Below, piece by piece: positions 48,016 to 58,106 of a stretch of 64,000 nucleotides of DNA. Numbering within the stretch: the stretch's first letter is position 1; each line of letters starts with the position of its first letter. Under the pieces are notes generated by a model. That model did not search any database. It worked only from the letters and a program-made list of their open reading frames with translations, and was not told the origin of the DNA. Source of the DNA: Rheinheimera sp. (lineage in GTDB: Bacteria > Pseudomonadota > Gammaproteobacteria > Enterobacterales > Alteromonadaceae); assembly GCA_003543135.1 (NCBI GenBank), contig DPJG01000010.1, forward strand, positions 236,800-300,799, in the 5' to 3' direction. The position numbers were made by a program, and so were the translations under genes.

Positions 48016-48494
48016 CCCCTTTTCGAATTGGACATGGTTTTGATGTACACGCCTTTGGCGGTGAAGGCCCAATCACCCTGGGTGGGGTAAAAATTGATTA
48101 CCCAGAGGGCCTATTGGCACATTCCGATGGTGACGTGGTGTTGCACGCCGTGTCTGACGCTTTGCTGGGCGCTGTGGCGCTTGGAGATATCGGCCATCAT
48201 TTCCCCGACACAGACGCTGCTTTTAAAGGCATCGACAGCCGCATTTTGCTGCGCAAAGTCTTTGGTGATGTCAAAGCACTGGGTTATCAGATCGGTAATC
48301 TGGATGTGACTATTATGGCGCAGGCACCCAAAATGGCGCCGCACATTACTGCCATGCGCGAAGTACTGGCCGCCGATTTAGCCTGCAGCCTGTCACAGGT
48401 GAATGTCAAAGCCACCACCACAGAAAAACTCGGTTTTGTTGGCCGCAAAGAAGGTATTGCCGTGGAAGCCGTGGTGCTGTTGGTGCAAGCCTGA
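48012..48494 (+). CDS. ispF: 2-C-methyl-D-erythritol 2,4-cyclodiphosphate synthase
   Basis: Zinc trimer of 160 residues catalysing the fifth MEP-pathway step. Metal ligands are in '[13 protein letters not shown]' (Asp and His) and '[19 protein letters not shown]'. '[20 protein letters not shown]' is the C-terminal signature. The separate ispD and ispF genes are adjacent, the usual gammaproteobacterial state. Confidence 0.98.
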   Translation: MTPFRIGHGFDVHAFGGEGPITLGGVKIDYPEGLLAHSDGDVVLHAVSDALLGAVALGDIGHHFPDTDAAFKGIDSRILLRKVFGDVKALGYQIGNLDVTIMAQAPKMAPHITAMREVLAADLACSLSQVNVKATTTEKLGFVGRKEGIAVEAVVLLVQA

Positions 48495-49618
48495 TGTCGC
48501 AGCTGAATAACACCACAGATATCGTTGCTGAGACAGCAGCTGCCACCACAGAGGTTGCAGCACCTGTGATAGTGCCGGAGTTTTCCCCTTTAGCTTATTT
48601 ATATGGCGAACCTGCAGCCACGGCCTTGTTACGCAGTGAACCCAGTGATTTTGTGGTGGATGAAGAGCTGAGCTTTACGCCAACAGGCGCTGGTGAGCAC
48701 ATGCTGTTGCTGGTGGAAAAAATTGGCCAGAACACCCAATATGTGGCCAAACAAATTGCCGCTGCCGCAGGTTTAAAAGCCAGACTCGTCAGTTACGCCG
48801 GTTTAAAAGATCGGCATGCTGTGACCCGGCAATGGTTCTGTTTACCTGTACCTATCAAACAAGAACTTAATTATCAGCACTGGAATATTGAAGGTGTGCG
48901 TATTCTGAAGACAGTGCGGCATCAACGCCGGCTGAAAATCGGCTCGATTAAACAAAACCACTTTCAGTTAAGGCTGCGCTCTGTCAGCGACAAAGCCGAA
49001 GTTGAAAAGCGGCTTGCGCTTATCACACAAGGCGTACCAAATTATTATGGTGAACAAAGGTTTGGCCATGACGGCGGCAATTTAAAGCTGGCGGCAAAAC
49101 TTTTTGCCGGCCACAGTATTCCGGACCGGCAATTGCGCGGTCTGGCCTTGTCGGCCAGCCGTTCTATGTTATTTAATCAGCAGGTGTCTGCCAGAGTGCA
49201 GCAGGGCATATTCGACCAGTTGTTGCCGGGTTCTGTGGTACAGCTGGATGGTTCGGGTTCGGTGTTTCATGTTGAACATGTCGATCAGGCAATTTTGCAA
49301 CGTTTGATGGAAGCTGATATTCACCCGACTGCTGTATTGCCTGGTATTGGCAAAGTGCTGGAAAGTGGTGAAGCACTGGAGTGGCAACAAGCGCAGCTGG
49401 CACCTTTTGCTCATTGGGTGCAGGCGCTTTGTGATTTAAACGTCAACACCGAAAGGCGTGCTGCGCGGTTAAAACCAAAAGCCCTGAGTTATCAATGGCA
49501 AGCTGATACACTCGAACTGCAATTTGCGTTGCCAACAGGTTGTTTTGCCACTTCGGTGCTCAGAGAATTGGTGAAATATCAGGATGTCAGCCGCGACTTT
49601 TCCAGTCTGGAGTTATAG
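48494..49618 (+). CDS. truD: tRNA pseudouridine(13) synthase TruD
   Basis: Isomerises U13 in tRNA-Glu. 374 residues, with about 30 extra N-terminal residues rich in Ala/Thr before the conserved 'YLYGEPAATALLRSEPSDFVVDEEL' (in two stretches). The catalytic Asp is in 'YAGLKDRHAVTRQWF'; 'GVPNYYGEQRFGHDGGNL' is the TruD signature. ATG overlaps the ispF stop by one base. Some of the N-terminal extension could be mis-assigned, but no better start with a ribosome-binding site was found. Confidence 0.95.
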   Translation: MSQLNNTTDIVAETAAATTEVAAPVIVPEFSPLAYLYGEPAATALLRSEPSDFVVDEELSFTPTGAGEHMLLLVEKIGQNTQYVAKQIAAAAGLKARLVSYAGLKDRHAVTRQWFCLPVPIKQELNYQHWNIEGVRILKTVRHQRRLKIGSIKQNHFQLRLRSVSDKAEVEKRLALITQGVPNYYGEQRFGHDGGNLKLAAKLFAGHSIPDRQLRGLALSASRSMLFNQQVSARVQQGIFDQLLPGSVVQLDGSGSVFHVEHVDQAILQRLMEADIHPTAVLPGIGKVLESGEALEWQQAQLAPFAHWVQALCDLNVNTERRAARLKPKALSYQWQADTLELQFALPTGCFATSVLRELVKYQDVSRDFSSLEL

Positions 49619-50371
49619 ATGCGGATTTTATTAAGTAATGATGATGGGGTCTATGCCAAAGGTATTTTGGTGTTGCAGCAGGCGTTATCACAAATTGCCG
49701 AAGTGACTACAGTGGGGCCGGATCGCAACTGTAGTGGCGCCAGCAATTCGTTAACTTTGCTAAATCCGCTGCGCACCCAACGTCTTGATAACGGTTTTAT
49801 TGCCGTCAATGGCACCCCCACCGACTGTGTGCATCTGGCCATTAGCCAGCTTTTTGATAAAGCCCCGGATCTGGTGGTAGCTGGTATTAACCACGGTGCC
49901 AATTTAGGCGACGACGTATTGTATTCAGGCACTGTGGCGGCCGCCACTGAGGGCCGGCATCTTGGGTTACCTGCTATTGCGGTGTCGCTGGCAGGGCATG
50001 ATGACGAGCATTTTGCCACTGCTGCCTATGTTACGGTTCAGGTGATTAAAAAGCTGAAATCACACCCGCTGCCTGCCGATCAGATTTTAAATATTAATGT
50101 ACCTGCTGTGCCCTTAACCGAGCTCAAAGGTATTGCAGTTACGCGGCTTGGCCGGCGCCATAAAGCCGAAACCATGACTAGTACCACAGATCCATGGGGC
50201 CGATCGATTTATTGGTATGGTTCCTTAGGGCCTGAGCTCGATGCCGGTGAGGGCACAGATTTTCATGCCATTGCCAATGGTTATGCGTCGGTCACGCCGC
50301 TGCAGATTGATATGACGGCCTATCGCAGTCTGCAGCCGCTGCAGGATTGGTTAGAAGGAATAGAGATTTGA
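49619..50371 (+). CDS. surE: 5'/3'-nucleotidase (survival protein) SurE
   Basis: Metal-dependent nucleotidase/exopolyphosphatase of 250 residues. The metal motif is '[16 protein letters not shown]' (Asp-Asp), then 'SGASNSLTL' and '[21 protein letters not shown]', all SurE signatures. The ATG immediately follows the truD stop. In E. coli it forms part of the stationary-phase surE-pcm-nlpD-rpoS region. Confidence 0.97.
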   Translation: MRILLSNDDGVYAKGILVLQQALSQIAEVTTVGPDRNCSGASNSLTLLNPLRTQRLDNGFIAVNGTPTDCVHLAISQLFDKAPDLVVAGINHGANLGDDVLYSGTVAAATEGRHLGLPAIAVSLAGHDDEHFATAAYVTVQVIKKLKSHPLPADQILNINVPAVPLTELKGIAVTRLGRRHKAETMTSTTDPWGRSIYWYGSLGPELDAGEGTDFHAIANGYASVTPLQIDMTAYRSLQPLQDWLEGIEI

Positions 50372-50373
50372 TC

Positions 50374-51027
50374 ATGGCGGTGGCAACTCAGCGCAGCGCC
50401 GCTTTACTGGCGCAAAAATTACAACAGGATGGTATTAAAGACCCAAAGGTGCTGGCGGCGCTGGCCAATACGCCCAGGCATCTCTTTGTTGAAATGGTAT
50501 TGGCGCATAAAGCATATGAAAACACCGCGCTGCCGATAGGTCAGGGCCAGACCATTTCCCAGCCCTATATAGTGGCGCGGATGACTGAGTTGTTGCTTGC
50601 ACAAAATGACACAAACAGCTGGCATCCTGCCAATGTATTGGAAATTGGCACAGGGTCAGGTTATCAAACCGCGATTCTGGCGCAGTTATTTCCCAAGGTC
50701 TGTACCGTCGAGCGTATTAAAGCACTGCAATTTCAGGCCAAACGCCGCTTGCAGCAGCTGGATTTACACAATGTGTCGATGAAACACGGTGATGGCTGGC
50801 TTGGCTGGGCCAGCAAGGCGCCTTTTGATTGTATTATTGTCACCGCTGCACCCACCCAGGTGCCGGCAGATTTGCTGGCGCAGCTTAAAGAGGGCGGCCG
50901 GCTGGTGATCCCGGTGGGGGCGCAGGAGCAGGTACTCAGGGTTTATACCCGCAGTGGTGACGAGTTTAGCCAACAAGATGTGGAAGCTGTCCGGTTTGTA
51001 CCTTTGGTACCGGGCGAATTGGCCTGA
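50374..51027 (+). CDS. pcm: Protein-L-isoaspartate O-methyltransferase
   Basis: Repairs isoaspartyl residues in aged proteins. 217 residues from ATG 50374. The SAM motif '[19 protein letters not shown]' and '[21 protein letters not shown]' are family hallmarks. A TTG at 50368 is better spaced (8 bases) from the AAGGA inside the surE 3' end, so the protein may begin two residues earlier and overlap surE. Coupled with surE. Confidence 0.96.
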   Translation: MAVATQRSAALLAQKLQQDGIKDPKVLAALANTPRHLFVEMVLAHKAYENTALPIGQGQTISQPYIVARMTELLLAQNDTNSWHPANVLEIGTGSGYQTAILAQLFPKVCTVERIKALQFQAKRRLQQLDLHNVSMKHGDGWLGWASKAPFDCIIVTAAPTQVPADLLAQLKEGGRLVIPVGAQEQVLRVYTRSGDEFSQQDVEAVRFVPLVPGELA

Positions 51028-51050
51028 TTACAGGTGTACAGGAGTGGTCG

Positions 51051-51629
51051 TTGAAAATTTTCCAATGGATGTATGACAAAGCGTTATTGTGGGCAAAACA
51101 CCGTCATGCTGAACGTTATTTATTTGGTTTGAGTTTTACTGAGTCTGTTATTTTTCCAATCCCGCCTGATGTGATGCTGGCCCCAATGGCGCTGGCTCAT
51201 CCGGAAAAAGCCTGGCGTTATGCCTTTTTAACCACCTTAGCGTCAGTGCTGGGTGGTGTTTTGGGTTATCTGCTCGGCTGGTTGTTGTATGAACCCGTGG
51301 TGCTGCCTTTTATTGCGTACATGGGTTATCAGGACACTTTTGCTTTAGTCGAACGTTGGTTTAGCCAATATGGCGTCTGGGTGGTATTTATTGCCGGGTT
51401 TTCGCCTATTCCGTACAAACTTTTTACCGTAGGTGCAGGTTTAATGCAGATGGCGTTTTTGCCTTTTGTGATTGCGTCCGCTATTGGCCGCGCCAGCCGG
51501 TTTTTCCTGGTGGCGGGTCTGATGTATTGGGGCGGTGCCAAAATGCAGCAAAAATTGCGCGAAATTGTGGATGTACTTGGCTGGGGCACTGTCGGACTTG
51601 GCGCAGTGTTGTACTTTATTTATGGATAA
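51051..51629 (+). CDS. yqaA: YqaA/DedA-like inner-membrane protein
   Basis: A 192-residue SNARE-associated (DedA-superfamily) membrane protein with about four helices. The TTG start is supported by AGGAG 6 bases upstream. 'FGLSFTESVIFPIPPDVMLAPMAL' and 'FIAGFSPIPYKLFTVGAGLMQM' (in parts) hold the conserved E and P-x-PPD / G-F-x-PIPYK motifs of the COG1238 family. It lies between pcm and nlpD, as in pseudomonads and alteromonads. DedA relatives are implicated in lipid-carrier flipping; the role of this branch is not settled. Confidence 0.92.
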   Translation: MKIFQWMYDKALLWAKHRHAERYLFGLSFTESVIFPIPPDVMLAPMALAHPEKAWRYAFLTTLASVLGGVLGYLLGWLLYEPVVLPFIAYMGYQDTFALVERWFSQYGVWVVFIAGFSPIPYKLFTVGAGLMQMAFLPFVIASAIGRASRFFLVAGLMYWGGAKMQQKLREIVDVLGWGTVGLGAVLYFIYG

Positions 51630-52461
51630 GCGGATACTCCGGCCGCTGGTGTTGCTCGCTCTGGCCTGTTCTGTGGTGGCATGTTCCGGTTCCCACAGTC
51701 CGGCACCGGTCGATACATGGCAAAGTAAAAACAGACCTAAAGCCAGTTTAAGAGCAGAAACGTATCAGGTGAAAAAAGGCGATACCTTGTTTTCGATTGC
51801 CTTTCGTTCTGGTATGGACTACCGCGCTCTGGCCAGGCTCAACCGGATCCCGGAGCCTTATACTATTTATGTGGGTCAGGTACTGGTGACAGGGCAGGAT
51901 ACAGGCTATCAAACAGCACTGCGCGGACCACAATCTGCAGACAAATCAGCAAATAAGAATTATTCAAAGCCAAGGGTTTCAAACAGTTCATCAAATAACG
52001 CTAAAGTAGTTGCACGGCAAAATCAAAAGCGCTATGGTCAGAATCAACAGGTCGAAGAACCTGAAAAAACCGGCAAGAGTACCAGTAACGGAAACGTATC
52101 GCAATGGTTATGGCCAGTGAAAGGTCCAATCCTCGCGAAATTTTCCTACCAGGAGCATGGCAACAAAGGCCTGGATATTGGTGGGGCAGTCGGAACACCG
52201 ATCAAAGCTGCAGCAGCAGGCCAGGTTGTTTATGCCGGCAATGCACTGCGTGGTTATGGCAATCTGGTTATTATCAAGCATAACGATGATTTCCTCAGCG
52301 CCTACGCTCACAACCACCGTCTATTGGTGAAGGAGCGGGAATCGGTGGTTGCTGGTCAATTGATTGCAGAAATGGGCAACACTGATGCAGAGCGTGTACA
52401 GCTGCATTTTGAAATTCGTTTTCGTGGCCAATCTGTTGATCCGCTCAAATACCTAAAATAA
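51622..52461 (+). CDS. nlpD: Murein hydrolase activator NlpD (lipoprotein)
   Basis: Outer-membrane lipoprotein of 279 residues that activates amidase AmiC during division. ATG 51622 gives a lipoprotein signal with lipobox VVAC. A LysM domain (about 48-92, 'YQVKKGDTLFSIAFRSGMDYRALARLN', in parts) is followed by a Ser/Asn/Lys-rich linker and a C-terminal LytM (M23) domain. The LytM catalytic site looks degenerate: the usual H-x3-D is 'NKGLD' and the usual H-x-H is 'QLHFEIR', as expected for a non-catalytic activator. Overlaps yqaA by 8 bases. In E. coli the main rpoS promoter lies inside nlpD. Confidence 0.95.
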   Translation: MDKRILRPLVLLALACSVVACSGSHSPAPVDTWQSKNRPKASLRAETYQVKKGDTLFSIAFRSGMDYRALARLNRIPEPYTIYVGQVLVTGQDTGYQTALRGPQSADKSANKNYSKPRVSNSSSNNAKVVARQNQKRYGQNQQVEEPEKTGKSTSNGNVSQWLWPVKGPILAKFSYQEHGNKGLDIGGAVGTPIKAAAAGQVVYAGNALRGYGNLVIIKHNDDFLSAYAHNHRLLVKERESVVAGQLIAEMGNTDAERVQLHFEIRFRGQSVDPLKYLK

Positions 52462-52537
52462 AAACCACAAGCTCAAACGAAAGGAAAGGATTTCTGGCAG
52501 TTAAGCGTCACTACCCTGGTAGAGTTGGGAGAAGGAT

Positions 52538-53536
52538 ATGGGACACAAAGATGAAGACGAAGTAGTTGATTTTAAAGACACCGAATTAACTGAAGAAGCT
52601 GTATTGCTGGAAGACGAAGGCGCCGAGCCCGATCTTGCTGCACTCGCCGCCGAAGAAGACAACACGCCAGACGATGTATTCACCCGTGATGATAGCGCCA
52701 GAGCCATGGACGCGACCCAGATTTATCTGGGAGAGATTGGCTTTTCCCCGTTATTGTCTGCCGAAGAAGAAGTTTATTTTTCCCGTTTATCCCTCAAAGG
52801 TGATCAGGCCGCCCGCAAGCGCATGATTGAAAGTAACTTAAGGCTGGTGGTGAAAATCGCCCGTCGTTATATCAATCGGGGTCTGGCACTGCTTGATTTA
52901 ATTGAAGAAGGTAATTTGGGCCTGATTCGGGCTGTGGAAAAGTTTGACCCTGAACGTGGTTTCCGTTTTTCCACTTATGCGACCTGGTGGATCCGCCAAA
53001 CCATTGAACGCGCCATTATGAATCAGACCCGCACCATCCGGTTGCCTATTCATGTGGTAAAAGAATTGAATATTTACCTGCGTGCCGCCCGCGAACTGTC
53101 ACAACGGCTGGACCACGAACCAACTCCGGAAGAAATTGCCGCAGCCTTAGACCGTCCGGTTGAAGAAGTGCGCAAGATGTTAAAATTAAACGAAAAGATT
53201 ACTTCGGTGGATACCCCTGTTGCCGGTTCTTCGGAAAAACAGCTGCTGGATATTCTGGCGGATGAAAAAGAGCTGGGGCCGGAAACTGAACTGCAGGACG
53301 CCGATATCCGTCACCATCTGGTGTTATGGCTGGAAGAGCTGAACCCAAAACAACGGGAAGTACTGGCCCGTCGTTTTGGCCTGTTAGGTTTTGAACCTTC
53401 AACACTGGAAGATGTAGGCCGGGAAATTGGTTTAACCCGCGAGCGGGTAAGACAAATTCAGGTGGAGGCACTACGCCGCCTGCGCGAAATTGTCACCCAT
53501 CAGGGTCTGAATATCGAAACTTTGTTTCAGGAATAA
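52538..53536 (+). CDS. rpoS: RNA polymerase sigma factor RpoS
   Basis: Stationary-phase/general-stress sigma factor, 332 residues (E. coli 330). An acidic N-terminal region (1-55), then region 1.2 '[20 protein letters not shown]', region 2 '[21 protein letters not shown]' and '[20 protein letters not shown]', region 3 '[18 protein letters not shown]' and region 4 '[20 protein letters not shown]'. The 76-base gap from nlpD is part of the mRNA leader that in E. coli carries small-RNA target structure. It ends at a strong symmetrical terminator facing mutS. Confidence 0.98.
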   Translation: MGHKDEDEVVDFKDTELTEEAVLLEDEGAEPDLAALAAEEDNTPDDVFTRDDSARAMDATQIYLGEIGFSPLLSAEEEVYFSRLSLKGDQAARKRMIESNLRLVVKIARRYINRGLALLDLIEEGNLGLIRAVEKFDPERGFRFSTYATWWIRQTIERAIMNQTRTIRLPIHVVKELNIYLRAARELSQRLDHEPTPEEIAAALDRPVEEVRKMLKLNEKITSVDTPVAGSSEKQLLDILADEKELGPETELQDADIRHHLVLWLEELNPKQREVLARRFGLLGFEPSTLEDVGREIGLTRERVRQIQVEALRRLREIVTHQGLNIETLFQE

Positions 53537-53544
53537 CCAGCTGA

Positions 53545-53592
53545 TTCTGAACAACAAAAAAGGAGCCTTGGCTCCTTTTTTGTTGTTCAGAA
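53545..53592. terminator. 48-bp perfect palindromic bidirectional terminator, rpoS/mutS
   Basis: Two perfectly complementary 23-base arms with a 2-base TT loop. The core is AAAAAAGGAGCC-TT-GGCTCCTTTTTT, here described in parts, extended outward by TTCTGAACAAC and its complement. It starts 8 bases after the rpoS stop and ends 8 bases before the mutS stop, so it can end both transcripts. Confidence 0.93.
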
Positions 53593-53600
53593 TGTGCTTT

Positions 53601-56258
53601 TTACAGTTGATTTTTCAGCTGATACAACAAATCCAGCGCCTGACGTGGGCTTAAATCATCCAGCTGCTGTGCTTTTAAGATCTCCAGCACCGGATGGGGG
53701 GTGTCATCAGGCAGCAGGCTTTGTTGCAGCGGCAGTTGAACGGCAACATTGCCATTGCTGCTTTGGATGCTGTTGCCGCCGTTGTTCAGCTTCGGCTGAT
53801 GTTTTCCAGGCTGAGGTTTGCTAGCAGGCTGTGCAGGCAACTGGATGTGTTGCTGCTCCAGCTGCTGCAGTTTTTGTTTAGCCTGCAAAATCACCGCTTT
53901 TGGCACACCAGCCAGCTGGGCTACCTGTAATCCATAACTTTTACTGGCAGCACCATCCTGCACCTGATGCATAAACACAATATGCTCATCATGTTCCACC
54001 GCATCCAGGTGAATATTCACCACGCCTGGTAATAAAGAAGCGAGTTCAGTTAATTCAAAATAGTGGGTGGCAAATAAGGTCAGCGCCTGAATTTTGCAAG
54101 CCAGATAATCGGCGCAAGCCCATGCCAGCGACAAACCATCATAAGTGCTGGTGCCACGGCCAATTTCATCCATCAACACCAGACTTTGTGCTGTGGCATG
54201 ATGCAAAATTGTGGCAGTTTCAGTCATTTCCACCATAAAAGTAGAACGGCCTGAGGCCAGATCGTCTGAGGCGCCGATACGGGTAAAAATTCTATCCACT
54301 GGGCCAAGTTCAGCGCTGTCAGCCGGCACAAAACAGCCTATATATGCCATCAATACAATAAGCGCTGCCTGACGCATATAAGTTGATTTACCGCCCATAT
54401 TCGGACCTGTCACCAGCAGCATGCGCCGATTTGTGTTCATCCGCAGCGGGTTGGCAATAAAAGGTTCAGTGCTGACAGTTTCCACCACTGGGTGGCGGCC
54501 ACCCTGAATATTGATACCAATATCGCTGACTAATGCAGGCTGTTGATAATCCAGCGTGGCGGCACGTTCAGCAAAGTTGCTCAGTACATCGAGCTCCGAT
54601 AAGCGCGCTGCCAGTTGTTGCAGTTCAGCAAGATAAGGCGCCGTTAAATCAAACAGGGCATCGTATAGCTGTTTCTCAAGCGCAAGGGCTTTACTCTGAC
54701 TGCCAAGCACCTTGTCTTCGTATTCTTTCAGCTCAGGAATAATATATCTTTCGTTGTTTTTCAGCGTCTGGCGGCGAATATAATCGGCTGGTACCGCATC
54801 TGCGGCGGCGCGGCCGGTTTCAATAAAATAACCCGCCACTTTATTAAAACCCACTTTTAAAGAGGCGATACCGGTGCGGGCTTTTTCGCGTTGTTCCAGC
54901 TGCTCCAGATAGTCGGTTGCACCTGTTGCCAGCGCCCGCCATTGATCAAGTTCAGCAGAATAACCCGGTGCTATGACCCCACCATCCCGAATAAGCACTG
55001 GCGGGCTGTCGATAATGGCGCGCTCCAGTAAATCACAGAGCTCTGGCAGTGGCTGACAGGCGTTTTTTATCTGCTGCAACAGCGGGCTTTGCAGCGGTTG
55101 TAAACACAACGCCAGTTCCGGCAGCTGTTGTAAGGCCTGGCGTAACCGGGCAAAGTCACGGGGTCTGGCACTACGCAGCGCCAGCCTTGCGATGATACGT
55201 TCAATATCACCAATTTGCTTAAGCGCAGGTGCCAGTTCAGTGTGATAAGACTGTAACTCTGCCACCGCCTGGTGGCGGCTGGTCACCAGCTGTTGATCCC
55301 GAAGCGGCGCGTGGATCCAACGTTTTAATAACCGGCTGCCCATAGCGGTCTGGCATTGATCCAGCACAGCGGCAAGCGTCTGGTCAAACTGACCGTTCAG
55401 ACGCTGGGTCAGTTCCAGATTGCGCCTGGTAGCAGCGTCCAGAACTATATGATCCTGTGCTTTTTCCAGTGCAACAGCGCGGATATGGGGTAACGCAGCG
55501 CGCTGGGTATCTTTGACATATTGCATCAAACAGCCGGCGGCCATCAGCGCCACCGGCGCTTCGGTCACACCAAAACTTTGTAAATCACGGGTGCCAAATT
55601 GCTGACATAAAGCACGTTCCGCACTTTTAGCTTCAAATTCCCACACTGGCCGGCGACGTACACCTTTGCGGTTTAAAATGGCATCGGGCAGCTGTAACTC
55701 TTCACTGTACAGTAGCTCTGCCGGATTTAGTCTTTGTAATACGCCATATAAATCATCAAGTTGAGATACTTCAGTCAGTAAAAAACGACCTGAGGTGAGG
55801 TCGAGATAGGCCAAACCATATTGCTGTTTCACCTGATAAAGTGCGGCCAGCAGGTTGTCCTGCCTTTCGTTCAGTAAGGCTTCGTCTGTGACAGTGCCGG
55901 GCGTGACAATCCTTACTACTTTGCGTTCCACCGGCCCTTTGCTGAGCGCAGGATCGCCGACTTGCTCACAAATGGCCACGGATTCACCTAATTGCACCAG
56001 CCGCGCCAGGTAGTTTTCAATGGCATGATGTGGAATACCGGCCATTGGAATAGGGGCGCCGGCCGACTGGCCTCTTTTGGTCAGAGAAATATCTAACAGC
56101 GCCGCGGCTTTTTTTGCATCGTCATAAAACAGCTCATAAAAGTCACCCATCCGGTAGAACAATAAAATATCCGGATTTTCGGCTTTCAGGCCCAGATATT
56201 GTTGCATCATTGGGGTATGGGCTGTGGAGACTTGCTCGGCTTTCTTCTCTGACGGCAT
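53601..56258 (-). CDS. mutS: DNA mismatch repair protein MutS
   Basis: Mismatch-recognition ATPase of 885 residues. The mismatch-binding wedge F-x-E is Phe40 and Glu42 in '[19 protein letters not shown]'. Connector, core and clamp domains follow. The ATPase has Walker A '[17 protein letters not shown]' and Walker B '[17 protein letters not shown]'. The C-terminal region has a Gln-rich linker ('[14 protein letters not shown]', near residue 805) before the tetramerisation end. An AGGAAG is 13 bases before the ATG, slightly far. Convergent with rpoS and divergent from pncC, an arrangement common in Alteromonadales. Confidence 0.98.
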   Translation of the reverse strand: MPSEKKAEQVSTAHTPMMQQYLGLKAENPDILLFYRMGDFYELFYDDAKKAAALLDISLTKRGQSAGAPIPMAGIPHHAIENYLARLVQLGESVAICEQVGDPALSKGPVERKVVRIVTPGTVTDEALLNERQDNLLAALYQVKQQYGLAYLDLTSGRFLLTEVSQLDDLYGVLQRLNPAELLYSEELQLPDAILNRKGVRRRPVWEFEAKSAERALCQQFGTRDLQSFGVTEAPVALMAAGCLMQYVKDTQRAALPHIRAVALEKAQDHIVLDAATRRNLELTQRLNGQFDQTLAAVLDQCQTAMGSRLLKRWIHAPLRDQQLVTSRHQAVAELQSYHTELAPALKQIGDIERIIARLALRSARPRDFARLRQALQQLPELALCLQPLQSPLLQQIKNACQPLPELCDLLERAIIDSPPVLIRDGGVIAPGYSAELDQWRALATGATDYLEQLEQREKARTGIASLKVGFNKVAGYFIETGRAAADAVPADYIRRQTLKNNERYIIPELKEYEDKVLGSQSKALALEKQLYDALFDLTAPYLAELQQLAARLSELDVLSNFAERAATLDYQQPALVSDIGINIQGGRHPVVETVSTEPFIANPLRMNTNRRMLLVTGPNMGGKSTYMRQAALIVLMAYIGCFVPADSAELGPVDRIFTRIGASDDLASGRSTFMVEMTETATILHHATAQSLVLMDEIGRGTSTYDGLSLAWACADYLACKIQALTLFATHYFELTELASLLPGVVNIHLDAVEHDEHIVFMHQVQDGAASKSYGLQVAQLAGVPKAVILQAKQKLQQLEQQHIQLPAQPASKPQPGKHQPKLNNGGNSIQSSNGNVAVQLPLQQSLLPDDTPHPVLEILKAQQLDDLSPRQALDLLYQLKNQL

Positions 56259-56291
56259 AATGGCGTTCTGACTTCCTGTATTGGACTAAAG

Positions 56292-56804
56292 ATGACGGTT
56301 CCTGCGCAAACCCAACAATTGGCGGCTGAACTCGGGCAGCTATTATTACGGAAAAACTGCACTATCACCACTGCAGAATCCTGCACCGGTGGCGGTATTG
56401 CTTATAGCCTGACCGCCATTGCCGGCAGCTCAGCTTATCTGGATCGCGGTTTTATCACTTACAGCAATAAAGCCAAACAACAATTACTGGCAGTCAAAAG
56501 TGCCACTTTGTTGCAATTTGGGGCTGTCAGTGAAGAAACAGTGCTGGAAATGGCGCAAGGTGCTGCAGCAGCTGCCAATGCCGAAGTGGCGGTGGCGGTT
56601 TCCGGTATAGCCGGGCCGGATGGCGGTTCTGCGTTAAAGCCGGTAGGCACTGTCTGTTTTGGTTTTTATCTGTTTGGTCATACAGTGACGACCCGTATGG
56701 TGTTCCATGGTGACAGAGCGGCAGTACGTTTGCAGGCCATTGATTTTGCGCTGCAGCAGCTGATTTTATTGTTGACAGAGCAAACGCATTCAACTACTGT
56801 ATGA
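56292..56804 (+). CDS. pncC: Nicotinamide-nucleotide amidase (CinA C-terminal family)
   Basis: Single-domain CinA-C protein of 170 residues that deamidates NMN to nicotinate mononucleotide in pyridine-nucleotide recycling. Signatures: 'TITTAESCTGGGIAYSLT', 'DRGFITYSNKAKQQLL', 'VAVSGIAGPDGGS', 'KPVGTVCFGF'. Ser and Lys of the active site lie in AESCTGG and NKAK. The N-terminal MoCF domain of full CinA is absent, as in E. coli PncC (YgaD). It precedes recA; its last codons overlap the recA SOS box. Confidence 0.95.
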   Translation: MTVPAQTQQLAAELGQLLLRKNCTITTAESCTGGGIAYSLTAIAGSSAYLDRGFITYSNKAKQQLLAVKSATLLQFGAVSEETVLEMAQGAAAAANAEVAVAVSGIAGPDGGSALKPVGTVCFGFYLFGHTVTTRMVFHGDRAAVRLQAIDFALQQLILLLTEQTHSTTV

Positions 56805-56812
56805 GCATACAG
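56797..56812 (+). promoter_or_regulatory. LexA (SOS) box of recA
   Basis: CTGTATGAGCATACAG, an excellent match to CTG-N10-CAG and, by memory, identical to the E. coli recA SOS box. It overlaps the pncC stop codon. A -10-like TTTAAT follows at 56815-56820, so bound LexA would cover the promoter. Confidence 0.93.
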
Positions 56813-56849
56813 CATTTAATGCCTTTTCAGATTTTATCCGGAGATTCAA

Positions 56850-57908
56850 ATGGACGATAACAAGCAAAAAGCACTGGCCGCCGCCTTAGGTCAAATTGAA
56901 CGTCAGTTCGGTAAAGGTTCAATTATGCGTTTGGGCGACAGTACCGCACTTGATATCGACTATATCCCGACAGGTTCTTTAGGCCTTGATATTGCCCTTG
57001 GCATTGGCGGTTTACCTTGTGGCCGTATTGTAGAAATTTATGGTCCTGAATCTTCAGGTAAAACGACCTTAACTCTGCAGGTGGTGGCTGAAGCACAAAA
57101 GATGGGTAAAACCTGTGCTTTTATTGACGCCGAACACGCATTAGACCCGGTGTACGCTGCTAAATTAGGCGTGAATGTGGCCGATTTATTAGTGTCACAA
57201 CCTGATACCGGTGAACAGGCACTGGAAATTTGTGACATGTTGGTCCGTTCAGCTGCAGTAGACGTCATCATTGTCGACTCAGTAGCCGCCTTAACACCAA
57301 AAGCGGAAATTGAAGGCGACATGGGCGACAGCCACGTCGGTTTACAAGCCCGTCTGATGTCACAGGCGCTGCGTAAGCTGACTGGTAATATCAAACGTTC
57401 GAACACTTTATGTATTTTCATCAACCAAATCCGGATGAAAATTGGTGTGATGTTTGGTTCTCCTGAAACCACTACTGGTGGTAACGCGCTGAAATTCTAT
57501 GCATCAGTGCGTTTAGACATCCGCCGTATCGGCTCTGTCAAAGAAGGTGATGAAGTGGTGGGCAACGAAACCCGCGTCAAAGTAGTGAAAAACAAAGTCG
57601 CGCCTCCGTTTAAACAAGCCGAATTTATTATTCAGTATGGTGCCGGTATCAGCAAAAACGGTGAATTGATTGATTTGGGTGTCAACGAAAAACTGATTGA
57701 TAAAGCAGGTGCCTGGTACGCTTATAAAGGCAATAAAATTGGCCAGGGTAAAGCAAACGCAATGAAATTCCTGCAAGATAACCCTGCTGTTGCTTTAGAG
57801 ATTGAAACAGAGCTGCGCAATCGTTTGTTGTTACAGGCAACCCACAAACCAACAGCGGCAGTGGACGATCTGATGCCAGAAGCATTAGAAATGGAAGATG
57901 ATCTGTAA
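56850..57908 (+). CDS. recA: Recombinase RecA
   Basis: DNA strand-exchange ATPase and LexA co-protease, 352 residues. Walker A GPESSGKT at residues 65-72, Walker B '[20 protein letters not shown]', loop 1 '[23 protein letters not shown]' (two parts), loop 2 '[27 protein letters not shown]' (two parts). The C-terminus is acidic (EALEMEDDL), as usual for regulation. CCGGAG precedes the ATG. It is controlled by the SOS box upstream and followed directly by a strong terminator. No recX follows, unlike in many relatives. Confidence 0.99.
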   Translation: MDDNKQKALAAALGQIERQFGKGSIMRLGDSTALDIDYIPTGSLGLDIALGIGGLPCGRIVEIYGPESSGKTTLTLQVVAEAQKMGKTCAFIDAEHALDPVYAAKLGVNVADLLVSQPDTGEQALEICDMLVRSAAVDVIIVDSVAALTPKAEIEGDMGDSHVGLQARLMSQALRKLTGNIKRSNTLCIFINQIRMKIGVMFGSPETTTGGNALKFYASVRLDIRRIGSVKEGDEVVGNETRVKVVKNKVAPPFKQAEFIIQYGAGISKNGELIDLGVNEKLIDKAGAWYAYKGNKIGQGKANAMKFLQDNPAVALEIETELRNRLLLQATHKPTAAVDDLMPEALEMEDDL

Positions 57909-57970
57909 GTTGTAGCAAAGGCTGCAGTCGAACTTTGATACATCAAGTTTGAGCAGTACTTTTCCAGACA

Positions 57971-57996
57971 AAAAAACCGGTCATGACCGGTTTTTT
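57971..57996 (+). terminator. Terminator after recA
   Basis: Perfect palindrome: A-run, CCGGTCATGACCGG, T-run. It lies 62 bases after the recA stop and faces the convergent solute-binding-like gene. Confidence 0.92.
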
Positions 57997-58055
57997 CGTT
58001 TTTAGCTTTGCAGTATGAAGGGGCTCTTTTATAAACCGCCAACCGCCCGATAAGC

Positions 58056-58106
58056 TTTTGGTTTTGGTTTTGGTTTTGGTTTTGGTTTTGGTTTTGGTTT
58101 TGGTTT
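58056..58106. repeat. (TTTTGG)8 hexanucleotide tandem repeat
   Basis: Eight exact copies of TTTTGG (58056-58103) plus TTT. On the minus strand it reads CCAAAA repeats beginning within the TAA stop of the adjacent gene. In a shifted minus-strand frame it encodes (Pro-Lys)8 followed by AYRAVGGL and a stop at 58029-58031. A six-base unit changes copy number without changing reading frame. Confidence 0.97.

Noticed and set aside
58056-58106. CRISPR-like or satellite array
   Set aside because: The unit is 6 bases without spacers; it is a simple tandem repeat.
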